Part shown: positions 18,503 to 26,873 of the stretch, in pieces
How positions within the stretch are numbered: position 1 is the stretch's first letter
Layout of the letters: each line of letters begins with the position of its first letter
Origin: JACMLD01 sp044227095
GTDB taxonomy: Bacteria > Bacteroidota > Bacteroidia > Chitinophagales > Chitinophagaceae
Reading direction: 5' to 3'
DNA: 64,000 nt
NCBI GenBank assembly: GCA_044227095.1
Contig: JBGAFV010000001.1
Span: forward strand, 4,712,001-4,776,000
The notes under the pieces: model-generated
What the model was told of the DNA's origin: nothing
What the model saw: only the letters and a program-made list of their open reading frames with translations
Databases searched by the model: none
Made by a program: the position numbers and the translations under genes

Positions 18503-18706
18503 ATGCTTGCTTCTTTTATAACCACTGATAAAATTCTTATTACATCCGGGATGTACTATTATTACTATGACCCGGAACAAGGGCAAATTCAACGCACACA
18601 ATTTCTTTCAGAAATTGGTGAAGTGCTCGGCGAACAGCAATGGTGGCGGCAGGAAAAAGCAAACGAATACCTGAGTAAAAAAAAGAATGGCAATTCAAAA
18701 ATATAA
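18503..18706 (+). CDS. Small hypothetical protein, 67 residues
   Basis: An open frame with a Tyr-rich segment (GMYYYYYDPEQGQIQRTQFL) and a polar, Lys-rich tail. Nothing identifies a family. A strong hairpin terminator follows 17 bases after the stop, and no other gene on this strand could use it, which gives modest support. Upstream 18254-18502 shows no clear promoter. Could be spurious. Confidence 0.4.
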   Translation: MLASFITTDKILITSGMYYYYYDPEQGQIQRTQFLSEIGEVLGEQQWWRQEKANEYLSKKKNGNSKI

Positions 18707-18715
18707 ACCTTTGAA

Positions 18716-18752
18716 AAAAAATAAAACAGCCCGTTAATAACGGGCTGTTTTG
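18716..18752. terminator. Bidirectional rho-independent terminator
   Basis: A perfect 11-bp stem AAAACAGCCCG/CGGGCTGTTTT (18723-18733 and 18741-18751) has a 7-base loop. On the minus strand it is followed by TTTTATTTTTTTTC, the stronger direction; on the plus strand only four Ts follow. It separates the 67-residue gene from the minus-strand tRNA region. Confidence 0.8.
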
Positions 18753-18763
18753 CTTATATAATG

Positions 18764-18837
18764 TGTCCCCGCACAGGCTAGAACTGTGGACCCTCCCGAT
18801 AAGTATCGGGATGCTCTACCAACTGAGCTACGAAAAT
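18764..18837 (-). pseudogene. tRNA-Lys-like sequence with palindromic anticodon arm
   Basis: On the minus strand the D arm (GCTCAGTTGGTAGAGC), variable loop GGGTC, T stem CACAG/CTGTG and 3' acceptor strand CGGGGAC are identical to the intact tRNA-Lys 48 bases away. Three parts are altered. The 17-nt anticodon arm is replaced by an 18-nt perfect palindrome (18794-18811), which cannot give a 7-nt loop with a paired 5-bp stem. The T loop reads TTCTAGC, with U where a purine is normal at 57. The acceptor 5' strand is ATTTTCG, leaving an A-C mismatch at 1-72. No sensible anticodon can be read. It lies beyond the terminator of the real tRNA. I call it a tRNA pseudogene or tRNA-derived element. Confidence 0.75.
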
Positions 18838-18850
18838 GATCCCCCCTCCT

Positions 18851-18881
18851 AAAAAAAAATTGCTTTATAAAAAAGCAATTT
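18851..18881 (-). terminator. Terminator of tRNA-Lys
   Basis: On the minus strand AAATTGCTTT (18872-18881) pairs with AAAGCAATTT (18857-18866) across a 5-base loop and is followed by a run of nine Ts (18851-18859 on the plus strand are A). It lies 3 bases past the tRNA 3' end. Confidence 0.75.
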
Positions 18882-18884
18882 AAG

Positions 18885-18957
<73 letters not shown>

Positions 18958-19026
18958 AAAACCGGGCTGCAAATATAAATATTTGCGCTTTACCGCTTAA
19001 GATATTTTGTAGCTTAATGGATGCAC

Positions 19027-19054
19027 AAAAAAAAGCAGGGTTTGTAAACCCTGC
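19027..19054 (-). terminator. Terminator of the small exported protein gene
   Basis: GCAGGGTTT/AAACCCTGC (19035-19054) forms a 9-bp stem with a 2-base core. On the minus strand it is followed by eight Ts. It lies 23 bases beyond the stop at 19077. Confidence 0.8.
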
Positions 19055-19076
19055 TCGCTCATTATAACTCAAACTT

Positions 19077-19394
19077 TTACTGGTTAAGTTTTATTTGGCC
19101 AACATTGGTAGGCTGACCGTCAACAACTGCTACATTGTCCTTGGCAGTATTCCTGTAAGGAGGTTTTGCCTCAACAATAATTCTGTAAGTTCCAGCTTTT
19201 GCATTTGTTATTTCAAAGCTTCCGGATTGTATATCTGCTTTCAAAGTGTCTGTGCTGGATAATGCCCATACTTTAGTGGCACCATCTGCCGGCACAATTG
19301 TTCCTTTTATTGAACCGGTATCAATATTTGTAAATGCAAATAAACCTGCTGTTGCTATGCTTAAAGCTACTAAGCCTGTTTTAACTTTATTCAT
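19077..19394 (-). CDS. Small exported carboxypeptidase-regulatory-like domain protein
   Basis: 105 residues from the Met at 19394, the first Met that gives a clean signal peptide (MNKVKTGLVALSIATAGLF then AFT). An eight-residue extension upstream is open but unlikely. The mature part is a single beta-sandwich: GSIKGTIVPADGA, then FEITNAKAGTYRIIVEAKPPY and NVGQIKLNQ, the pattern of the CarboxypepD_reg domain (prealbumin-like). Such domains are usually N-terminal modules of TonB-dependent receptors; here it stands alone, so it may be a small periplasmic or surface protein. An in-phase TAATTTTG box at 19447-19454 (complement) is a possible -7 element. Confidence 0.72.
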   Translation of the reverse strand: MNKVKTGLVALSIATAGLFAFTNIDTGSIKGTIVPADGATKVWALSSTDTLKADIQSGSFEITNAKAGTYRIIVEAKPPYRNTAKDNVAVVDGQPTNVGQIKLNQ

Positions 19395-19609
19395 AAAATT
19401 CAATTTAATAGTGAACAAAAATGGTTCTCTTCATCTAAATTATACTCAAAATTACAAGCTGTAATTCAGTATATAAGAGAAAAAACAAGTACTGTGCCAT
19501 AACTAACTACGCCTTCTTTCTACAGTTGGAAAAATTATTACCCGATTAAACTGGATTATTTTCCACATTAGTGCATAAATCAAATAAAAGGGCACACAGT
19601 CCGTTTCAT

Positions 19610-19617
19610 TATATTTG
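19610..19617 (+). promoter_or_regulatory. Candidate -7 promoter element for parE
   Basis: TATATTTG is a perfect match to TAnnTTTG, 100 bases before the parE start. No convincing -33 TTTG is at the right distance, so this is tentative. Confidence 0.45.
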
Positions 19618-19717
19618 CCTGCATTTTAATTACTAAAAGTTTTAGTGATTGCGTTGGCATATGCCAGCATTTAATTATTTGCGGCAGTTATATTTACCCT
19701 GAGAATTAAAAAAACCT

Positions 19718-21613
19718 ATGGCAGAAAAAGATAAAAACCTGTTTGATTATAACGAAGAGAGTATAAAAAGCCTGGACTGGAAAGAGCATATACGCCTCCG
19801 CCCGGGTATGTATATTGGCAAACTTGGAGATGGCAGCAGCCCCGATGATGGTATTTATGTTTTGTTGAAAGAAGTACTGGACAATTGTATTGATGAACAC
19901 ACCATGGGCTATGGCAAACAGGTAGATGTTACTATTGAAAAAGGCACAGTAACCATTCGCGACTTTGGCCGTGGCATTCCATTAGGTAAAGTAGTGGATG
20001 TTGTAAGCAAAATAAATACAGGGGCCAAATACGATAGCAAAGCTTTTCAGAAAAGTGTGGGATTGAATGGTGTGGGTACAAAAGCAGTAAACGCATTAAG
20101 CGGTTATTTTAAAGTAACAGCTTACCGCGAAGGCAAAGAAAAAACAGCAGAATTTGCAAAAGGTGCATTAACCAAAGAACATAAAGAAGCAAAAACATCG
20201 GAAGAGAATGGTACAATGGTAACCTTCATCCCAGATGAAACTGTTTTTAAAAAATACCATTACATACACGAATACCTCGATAACCAGTTCTGGAATTATT
20301 GCTACCTCAATGCAGGTTTAATAATTAATTTCAATGGTAAGAAATATGTTTCCAAAAATGGTTTGTTGGATCTTTTGCAACGCAAAACCAATGAAGATGA
20401 ATTGCGTTATCCTATCATTCATTTAAAAGGAGAAGATATAGAACTGGCCATTACCCACGAAAATCAGTACGGAGAAGAATACTATTCATTTGTAAACGGC
20501 CAGTTTACTACACAGGGCGGTACGCACCTTGCTGCCTTTAAAGAAACTTACGTAAAAACTATCCGCGATTTTTATAAAAAAGATTACGACTCCAGCGATA
20601 TAAGAGGAAGTATTAGCGCAGCTATATCTGTACGTGTGCAGGAACCTGTATTTGAAAGCCAGACAAAAACCAAACTTGGTTCGCAGGTAGTTTTTGAAGG
20701 CGGCCCTTCTATGAAAAGTTTTATAGGAGATTTTCTTGCCCGCGATTTGGATCTTTTTCTTCACCGTAATCCTGCAGTTGCTGAAGCGCTGAAGAAACGC
20801 ATAGAACAAAATGAAAGAGAAAGAAAAGAACTGGCAGGCATAAAAAAACTGGCAAACGAAAGAGCGAAGAAAGCAAACCTGCATAATAAAAAATTACGTG
20901 ACTGCAGGTTTCATTACAACGATGAGCCAACAGGCAAGGATAAAGAAAGCATCCTGGAGAAACAAAATGAAAGCACCATCTTTATTACCGAAGGTGATAG
21001 CGCCAGCGGTTCTATTACAAAAGCAAGAAGTGTAGAAACACAAGCTGTGTTTAGCCTTCGTGGTAAACCATTAAACTGCTTTGGCCTTACCAAAAAAGTA
21101 GTGTACGAAAATGAAGAGTTTAACCTGCTGCAACATGCATTGAATATTGAAGAAGGCTATGAAGGCCTTCGCTATAATAATATTGTAGTAGCTACCGATG
21201 CTGATGTGGATGGTATGCACATACGGCTTTTATTAATGACATTCTTTTTGCAGTTCTTTCCGGATATTGTAAAGAACGGGCACGTGTACATCCTGGAAAC
21301 ACCATTGTTCCGTGTACGCAATAAACAGGAAACAATTTATTGCTACGATGAAATGGAAAAACAACTGGCGGTAAGAAAATTAGGCAGCAAGCCGGAGATT
21401 ACAAGGTTTAAAGGTTTGGGCGAAATCAGTCCCGATGAATTTGCACGGTTTATTGGTGCAGATATGCGCAAGCAACCGGTTATGATTATGCCCGAAATGC
21501 ACATACAGGAAATTCTTGATTATTACATGGGTAAAAACACACCCGACAGGCAGGAATTTATTATAGACAATTTAAAAGTAGAAGTTGATTTGGTGGAAGA
21601 AGAAAAGCCATGA
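19718..21613 (+). CDS. parE: DNA topoisomerase IV subunit B
   Basis: 631 residues. The GHKL ATPase domain (about 20-225) has VLDNCIDEH, DFGRGIP and GLNGVGTKAVNALS. The transducer domain is at about 225-390. The Toprim domain has ITEGDSASGS (about 423-432) and ATDADVDGMHIRLLLMTFF (about 494-512), carrying the catalytic Glu and DxD. Length and the lack of a long insertion fit ParE better than GyrB. The partner subunit A gene is two genes downstream. The enzyme decatenates daughter chromosomes using ATP. The start is set by the PGMYIG-type N-terminus beginning about residue 30. Confidence 0.93.
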   Translation: MAEKDKNLFDYNEESIKSLDWKEHIRLRPGMYIGKLGDGSSPDDGIYVLLKEVLDNCIDEHTMGYGKQVDVTIEKGTVTIRDFGRGIPLGKVVDVVSKINTGAKYDSKAFQKSVGLNGVGTKAVNALSGYFKVTAYREGKEKTAEFAKGALTKEHKEAKTSEENGTMVTFIPDETVFKKYHYIHEYLDNQFWNYCYLNAGLIINFNGKKYVSKNGLLDLLQRKTNEDELRYPIIHLKGEDIELAITHENQYGEEYYSFVNGQFTTQGGTHLAAFKETYVKTIRDFYKKDYDSSDIRGSISAAISVRVQEPVFESQTKTKLGSQVVFEGGPSMKSFIGDFLARDLDLFLHRNPAVAEALKKRIEQNERERKELAGIKKLANERAKKANLHNKKLRDCRFHYNDEPTGKDKESILEKQNESTIFITEGDSASGSITKARSVETQAVFSLRGKPLNCFGLTKKVVYENEEFNLLQHALNIEEGYEGLRYNNIVVATDADVDGMHIRLLLMTFFLQFFPDIVKNGHVYILETPLFRVRNKQETIYCYDEMEKQLAVRKLGSKPEITRFKGLGEISPDEFARFIGADMRKQPVMIMPEMHIQEILDYYMGKNTPDRQEFIIDNLKVEVDLVEEEKP

Positions 21614-21686
21614 GCTGTTAGCTATTAGCTTTGAGCTTTAGTTTTAAACCTAATTCCCAATTACTAATTCCAAATTCCCTTATAAA

Positions 21687-22517
21687 ATGACACATATCGT
21701 ATTCAACGAAGCTGATGTGGCTGTTTTAAAGCAAGCCATTGAATTGGATAAAACAATGCAGGGTGAAGTGCTGCAGGTAAAAGATGATTATGCGGTTGGC
21801 CCGCTGGCAAATATATTTTCTACTGAAGGTGCTGAAGCCCGTAAACAATGGTGGAGAGAAGTACTGGCAGGTGGCGATTATGATGGCAAAGCAGATACCG
21901 GCGAAGTAGACGATAATAAACTGGTAACTGAACTTTTAGAAAAACTAAAAGCAGAACCTAATGAAATCATCTGGATTTGGGCTGCACAAAACAAACACGA
22001 TGTAAGCGGGTACTATTGGCTGATGAGCCAGTTAGGAGATTTCCAGGGACGTATCTTCATTTTATACCTCAATAACCTTCCTTTTATAAATGAGAAAGGA
22101 AATATTTTTTATCCCGAGTGGTTGCATATCATTCCACCCAAAGAATTTTTAAAAGCAAAACGTCTTGCAAGGCCAGTTACACTGAGCGAGTTTGAAGTTG
22201 ACCCCGACGAATGGACAAAAATCTGTAATGAAAATATGGGCGTTCGCTTACTGGAAGGAGGAAAAAAATTAACGCAGAAGGGCTATGATTTTTATGACAG
22301 CGAATTGAAAAAATTTATTACAGGCGACTGGCAGAAAGCGAGCAAGCTCATTCACCAGTTTTTATCAAAAGCAAAAAATACTACCGGAGATGCCTACCTG
22401 CTTTGGCGCCTTAAAGGAATGATTGCAGAAGGATTGCTGGATATACAGGGCGAACCGAAAAAAATGAAAGACTTTGAAGTAAAGACAAAATCAGCATCGC
22501 TCCAGCCTGCAGAATAA
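21687..22517 (+). CDS. DUF1835/DUF3658-type protein between parE and parC
   Basis: 276 residues. The N-terminus HIVFNEADVAVLKQAIEL followed by GEVLQVKDDYAVGPL is typical of DUF1835; the second half (WTKICNENMGVRLLEGGKKL, then LLWRLKGMIAEGLL) fits the companion helical domain. Function is unknown for the family. There is no signal peptide, so it is cytoplasmic. It is enclosed between the two topoisomerase IV genes, 73 bases after parE and 38 before parC, and is almost certainly co-transcribed with them. A role in topoisomerase regulation is only an inference from position. Confidence 0.8.
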   Translation: MTHIVFNEADVAVLKQAIELDKTMQGEVLQVKDDYAVGPLANIFSTEGAEARKQWWREVLAGGDYDGKADTGEVDDNKLVTELLEKLKAEPNEIIWIWAAQNKHDVSGYYWLMSQLGDFQGRIFILYLNNLPFINEKGNIFYPEWLHIIPPKEFLKAKRLARPVTLSEFEVDPDEWTKICNENMGVRLLEGGKKLTQKGYDFYDSELKKFITGDWQKASKLIHQFLSKAKNTTGDAYLLWRLKGMIAEGLLDIQGEPKKMKDFEVKTKSASLQPAE

Positions 22518-22555
22518 AAAAGAGGAAGTACCCGAAATATCTAAAAGAATAACAA

Positions 22556-25075
22556 ATGTGCGCAGCTAAAAATAAAGCATCAGATTTTTTAAGTAATGAT
22601 AGTGGCTTACAGGGCCAGTACAAAACATGGTTTCTCGACTATGCTTCCTATGTAATTCTGGAACGTGCTGTTCCTGCAATAGAAGATGGTTTGAAACCTG
22701 TACAACGCCGCATCCTCCATGCCATGAAAGAAATGGATGATGGCCGTTTTAATAAAGTAGCCAATATCATCGGTCAGTCTATGCAATACCACCCACACGG
22801 AGATGCAAGTATTGGCGATGCTATTGTAAACCTCGGGCAGAAAGATTTAATGATAGAAACCCAGGGTAACTGGGGCGATGTACGCACTGGTGATGATGCC
22901 GCTGCTGCACGTTATATTGAAGCCCGCCTTTCAAAATTTGCGCTGGAAGTAGCATTCAATGCAAAAACTACAGAATGGCAACTGAGTTATGATGGCAGAA
23001 AAAACGAACCTGTAACGCTGCCAATGAAGTTTCCTTTATTGCTGGCACAGGGTGCAGAAGGTATTGCCGTTGGCCTTTCCACAAAAATATTACCACATAA
23101 TTTTTGTGAGCTGTGCGAAGCCGCAGTGAAATACCTGCGTGGCAAACGCTTTGAACTATATCCGGATTTTCTTACAGAAGGAATGATTGATGTAGACAAT
23201 TACAATGACGGTAAACGTGGTGGCAAAGTAAGGGTTAGGGCAAGAATAGAAGAATTAGATAAAAAAACACTGGTGATTAAAGATGTTCCTTATGGCGTAA
23301 CCACCGCTACTTTAATGGATAGCATCGTTAAAGCCAACGACCAGGGAAAAATAAAAATTAAAAAAGTAACCGATAATACAGCAGCCAATGTAGAAATACA
23401 GGTTGATCTTGCACCTGGCATTTCTCCTGATATTACTATTGACGCATTGTATGCATTTACAGATTGCGAAGTGAGCATCTCTCCCAATGCATGCGTTATC
23501 ATAGACAATAAGCCTAAATTCCTCGGCGTAAGCGAACTGCTGAAAGTTTCTACAGACAATACAAAAGATTTATTAAAAAAAGAGCTGGAAATACGCCTGG
23601 CAGAACTGCAGGAAAAATGGCATTATACTTCGCTTGAGAAAATATTTTTTGAAGAAAAGATCTATAAAGAGCTTGAAAAGAAACATGCCACATGGGATAA
23701 AGTGCTGGAAGCAATTGCTGCAGCTTTTGCCCCTTTCCGCAAGCAACTGCGCAGGGATATTACACGTGAAGATGTAGTGAAACTAACGGAAAAGCCTGTA
23801 CGTCGTATTTACAAATTGGATATAGACGAACTGAACGAACAGATAAAAGGACTTGAGGCTGATATCAAAAAAGTAAAACACGATTTGGCTAACCTCGTGG
23901 ATTTTGCTGTGGCGTATTATGAAGGCTTACTGCAGAAATATGGAAAGAACAGGCAGCGTAAAACAGAAATAAAACAATTTGATACAATACAGGCAAAACA
24001 AGTGGCTATTGCCAACGCCAAATTGTATATGAACCGTGAAGATGGTTTTATAGGAACCAGTCTTAAGAAAGATGAGTTTGTGCTGGACTGCTCAAGTCTC
24101 GACGATATCATTGTATTTACCAAACGTGGTATAATGAAAGTAGTGAAGGTTGCAGACAAAACTTATATTGGTAAAGACATTCTGCATGCCGCCATTTTCA
24201 CAAAAAATGATGAACGTACTACATACAACATGGTATATGTAGATGGCGCTACCGGTGTAACTTATGCCAAACGTTTCAATGTAACTGGCATTACCCGCGA
24301 CAAAGAATATGATCTTACCAAAGGCCATGAAAAAAGTAAAGTACATTATCTCTCTGTAAATCTTAATGGAGAAGCAGAAGTGGTAAAAATTTTATTAACG
24401 CCCGGCAGTTCTGCCCGCAACAAAGAACTGGATTTCTATTTTGAAGAAATGGAAATAAAAAACCGGAACAGCATGGGCAACCAGGTTACAAAATATCCTG
24501 TAAAGTCTGTAAAATTTAAAGAAGCCGGTAAATCTACATTAAGTGCCAAGAAACTTTGGTTCGATGATAAATTTGGACGTTTGTCTGCAGAAGAGAAAGG
24601 CCTATACCTCGGAAGTTTTGATGCAGAAGACAGGATACTGGTTTTTTATAAAGACGGCACGTATGAAATTACCGACCAGGAACTAACGCAAAGAATAGAT
24701 CCTGAAAAAATGCTGGAGATCCAAAAATTCAATCCGGAGAAAATTGTAACAGCCGTTTATCTTGATAAGGAAAAGGTTCAGTTTAATATTAAGCGTTTTA
24801 AAATTGAAACCACTACCCTGCACAATAAATTCTCGTTTATAAAAGAAGGTGAAGGTAATTACCTCGAAGCCGTTTCTACCGATGAAGAACCAATACTTGC
24901 TGTGCAAAGTGGCCGTGGCGACCAGGTGCGTAAAGCCAAGTTTAAGGTTATTAAAATGGTAGAGATTATGGGATGGAAAGCAGTTGGCGCCAAACTGGTA
25001 GATTTTAGCAAGAGCGTAAAAATGGAATGGGAGAAAAAGAAAGGCAGCGATAAAGATCAACCAGAATTATTTTAA
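22556..25075 (+). CDS. parC: DNA topoisomerase IV subunit A
   Basis: 839 residues. The winged-helix/tower breakage-reunion domain (about 25-480) has DGLKPVQRRIL, YHPHGDASIGDAI and the catalytic tyrosine at residue 120 in AAARYIEARL. A coiled-coil segment (about 420-470) follows, then a degenerate C-terminal beta-pinwheel (about 490-800) with repeats such as VVFTKRGIMKVVKVAD. The canonical GyrA box QRRGGKG is not seen, in keeping with ParC. The charged tail ends DQPELF. It works with ParE encoded upstream. In many Bacteroidota this gene is annotated 'DNA gyrase/topoisomerase IV subunit A'. Confidence 0.93.
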   Translation: MCAAKNKASDFLSNDSGLQGQYKTWFLDYASYVILERAVPAIEDGLKPVQRRILHAMKEMDDGRFNKVANIIGQSMQYHPHGDASIGDAIVNLGQKDLMIETQGNWGDVRTGDDAAAARYIEARLSKFALEVAFNAKTTEWQLSYDGRKNEPVTLPMKFPLLLAQGAEGIAVGLSTKILPHNFCELCEAAVKYLRGKRFELYPDFLTEGMIDVDNYNDGKRGGKVRVRARIEELDKKTLVIKDVPYGVTTATLMDSIVKANDQGKIKIKKVTDNTAANVEIQVDLAPGISPDITIDALYAFTDCEVSISPNACVIIDNKPKFLGVSELLKVSTDNTKDLLKKELEIRLAELQEKWHYTSLEKIFFEEKIYKELEKKHATWDKVLEAIAAAFAPFRKQLRRDITREDVVKLTEKPVRRIYKLDIDELNEQIKGLEADIKKVKHDLANLVDFAVAYYEGLLQKYGKNRQRKTEIKQFDTIQAKQVAIANAKLYMNREDGFIGTSLKKDEFVLDCSSLDDIIVFTKRGIMKVVKVADKTYIGKDILHAAIFTKNDERTTYNMVYVDGATGVTYAKRFNVTGITRDKEYDLTKGHEKSKVHYLSVNLNGEAEVVKILLTPGSSARNKELDFYFEEMEIKNRNSMGNQVTKYPVKSVKFKEAGKSTLSAKKLWFDDKFGRLSAEEKGLYLGSFDAEDRILVFYKDGTYEITDQELTQRIDPEKMLEIQKFNPEKIVTAVYLDKEKVQFNIKRFKIETTTLHNKFSFIKEGEGNYLEAVSTDEEPILAVQSGRGDQVRKAKFKVIKMVEIMGWKAVGAKLVDFSKSVKMEWEKKKGSDKDQPELF

Positions 25076-25148
25076 CAAAATAAGTTGCCCTTTACTGCCC
25101 TGCCCCTGCAACGAATATGCTTTTCCTGCTGTCAGTCAGAAAAAAGAT

Positions 25149-25550
25149 ATGAAACTGTTTATATACATCCTGCTTGCATGTGTTGTTTTTGCTTCGTGCA
25201 AAAAAGAAAATGAAGGCGGCCAGCAGGTAGCCGGCATGTGGGAGTTAAGACAATCTGTTGGAGGAATTGCCGGAACCATAAATTATGAGCCGGGCAATGG
25301 CACAAGGCTGATACTTAACAGCGACAAAACCTTCCAGGCGTTATACGCAAATACCCTATCACGTAGCGGTACATATATGATAACCGAATCTTCCAAACCA
25401 GGAGACTGGCTTATTGGTTTTCAATATATACAAAACGGACAGTCGCATTCGGAGACTGATTCTATTCAGTTCAATAAAGCACAGTTGATTTTTCTACCGA
25501 AAGAAACATGCTGTGATATTCCTACCACTTTTTACGAACGACTTCATTGA
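25149..25550 (+). CDS. Lipoprotein with lipocalin-like domain
   Basis: 133 residues. SPII signal with lipobox FASC, lipidated Cys at 17, followed by KKENEGG. The mature part (GMWELRQSVGGIAG, then GNGTRLILNSDKTF and GTYMI) resembles the small lipocalin-like lipoproteins common in Bacteroidota. Ligand unknown. It lies 73 bases after parC on the same strand, but its function is unlikely to be related to topoisomerase. Two adjacent cysteines near the C-terminus (ETCCDIP) are notable. Confidence 0.7.
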   Translation: MKLFIYILLACVVFASCKKENEGGQQVAGMWELRQSVGGIAGTINYEPGNGTRLILNSDKTFQALYANTLSRSGTYMITESSKPGDWLIGFQYIQNGQSHSETDSIQFNKAQLIFLPKETCCDIPTTFYERLH

Positions 25551-25563
25551 GCCGGGAGTCTTT

Positions 25564-25674
25564 AGTCTGTAGTCGATAGTCTTTTAGTTCATAGTTCGAG
25601 AGTTCTTTATGCTAAAAAGCACATAGCATTATTAGCAGTCTTTTACAGCGAGAGAACTATGAACTCAAGAACTT
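25564..25674. repeat. GTAGTCGATAGTC / AGTTCATAGTTC word repeats
   Basis: 25564-25581 reads AGTCTGTAGTCGATAGTC and recurs perfectly inverted at 26839-26856, on the other side of the next gene. 25586-25597 (AGTTCATAGTTC) is inverted at 25655-25666, so the spacer itself can also fold. No coding content. Confidence 0.65.
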
Positions 25675-25715
25675 AAAGCTTCGTGTACAATTAGTGTAAT
25701 TTGCGTTACGTTGTG

Positions 25716-26753
25716 TTATCGTTTTCGCCTCTTCAATACCACCGAAGAATTTTGAGTAAGACTGCTGGATAAAAACACCTCCTTTCTTTTTGTACCATCT
25801 GTAATAACCATAAGAGCTGTATTGGGCGGGTATTTGCCGAGGTTTTCTGCAAACATTGTTATTTCTGTATTAGCGTGTGCTTCATCCATGGCTATATACA
25901 TATTTAATGCTCTTTCGGAAAGCGGCTGGTGCGTAAGTACAGGAACTTTATTAATAAAGATGGTAATGCTGTCGCCGTCAATATCACCATTATCATAAAA
26001 ACTGATCCTAACAGAATCACTTTCAATTTCCAGTTCGGTGCTTTTAATGGTTTTACGTTGTTCAAAAGAAACCACCAGCTTTTCAAGTTCTTTTTTTCTT
26101 TCGGCTTCAGCAGCTTTAAACGCAGTAGAATCGGGGGTTTTAATAACAGCAGCTGTTTTTGCAGATGTATCTTTTATTTCTTCTGTAACCATGCGTTCGG
26201 CCATTGCCGTAGTTGTAGAAATATCTTTTGTATTGATGACAACCTCTTCTTCACGGGGCTTCCAGTATTTTTTTATACTGGTAGTATTGCTTCTTATAAG
26301 ACTATCTTCTGTTTTCTCATCTATATCTAACGTACAACTAAATGCAAGTTCGGGGCATGTATACTTGTATTTTTCCTGGCTTTTAAAAGAACCGGTTAAA
26401 GTAGATTTTACTTTAGATGCAAACAGCGTTGCAGAAAAATCCATCGGGCATTCTATACCATCTATATCACGATTTTTAAAATAAGCAACAGGAAGATTTT
26501 TAATAACCAGCAATCTTGTTTTAGGATTGTATACGCCGCGTATATAATAACTCTGGTAGCCGCTGCGGAAATAATATCCAAATACACCTTCTACTTCATT
26601 TCCTTTTTGCTTAAGGATAAATTCTGTAAGATAATTATTAGTGTTACTGCCTTTGCCTGTTGGCGATGCAAGTCCGTACCAGTTACCGGTTACAGACTGT
26701 GCATGTAAAAAAAATGATGTGCAGAGCAGGAGTAAAATGAGTGGTAAACGCAT
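25716..26753 (-). CDS. Exported hypothetical protein, 345 residues
   Basis: Signal peptide 1-18 ending LHAQ. The N-terminal region (about 20-150) begins VTGNWYGLA and is beta-rich, with conserved-looking cysteines near 101, 133 and 140. A polar, Lys/Glu-rich linker lies at about 150-225. The C-terminal domain (about 230-335) with SDSVRISFYDNGDIDGDSI and PPNTALMVITDGTKRKEVF recurs in other Bacteroidota exported proteins, but I cannot name it. The gene is bracketed by an 18-bp perfect inverted repeat (25564-25581 and 26839-26856), which could mark it as a cassette. Periplasmic or surface; function unknown. Confidence 0.7.
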   Translation of the reverse strand: MRLPLILLLLCTSFFLHAQSVTGNWYGLASPTGKGSNTNNYLTEFILKQKGNEVEGVFGYYFRSGYQSYYIRGVYNPKTRLLVIKNLPVAYFKNRDIDGIECPMDFSATLFASKVKSTLTGSFKSQEKYKYTCPELAFSCTLDIDEKTEDSLIRSNTTSIKKYWKPREEEVVINTKDISTTTAMAERMVTEEIKDTSAKTAAVIKTPDSTAFKAAEAERKKELEKLVVSFEQRKTIKSTELEIESDSVRISFYDNGDIDGDSITIFINKVPVLTHQPLSERALNMYIAMDEAHANTEITMFAENLGKYPPNTALMVITDGTKRKEVFLSSSLTQNSSVVLKRRKR

Positions 26754-26780
26754 GGAGTGAAGATAGTAAAAAATAAGCCC

Positions 26781-26857
26781 GTAGTCTATAGTCGGTAGTC
26801 AGTAGCCATGAAATTTAACGTCGTACTACAGTTGGATTGACTATCGACTACAGACTC
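26781..26857. repeat. Inverted GTAGTC-word repeat upstream of the exported protein
   Basis: GTAGTCTATAGTCGGTAGTC at 26781-26800 is the imperfect inverse of 26839-26857, so the spacer folds on itself. 26839-26856 is also the perfect inverse of 25564-25581. Confidence 0.65.
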
Positions 26858-26873
26858 AAGATTATCGACTGAA

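Noticed and set aside
18764..18837. A second functional tRNA-Lys
   Set aside because: The anticodon arm gives an 8- or 6-nt loop, no anticodon can be read, and the T loop and acceptor stem carry damaging changes.
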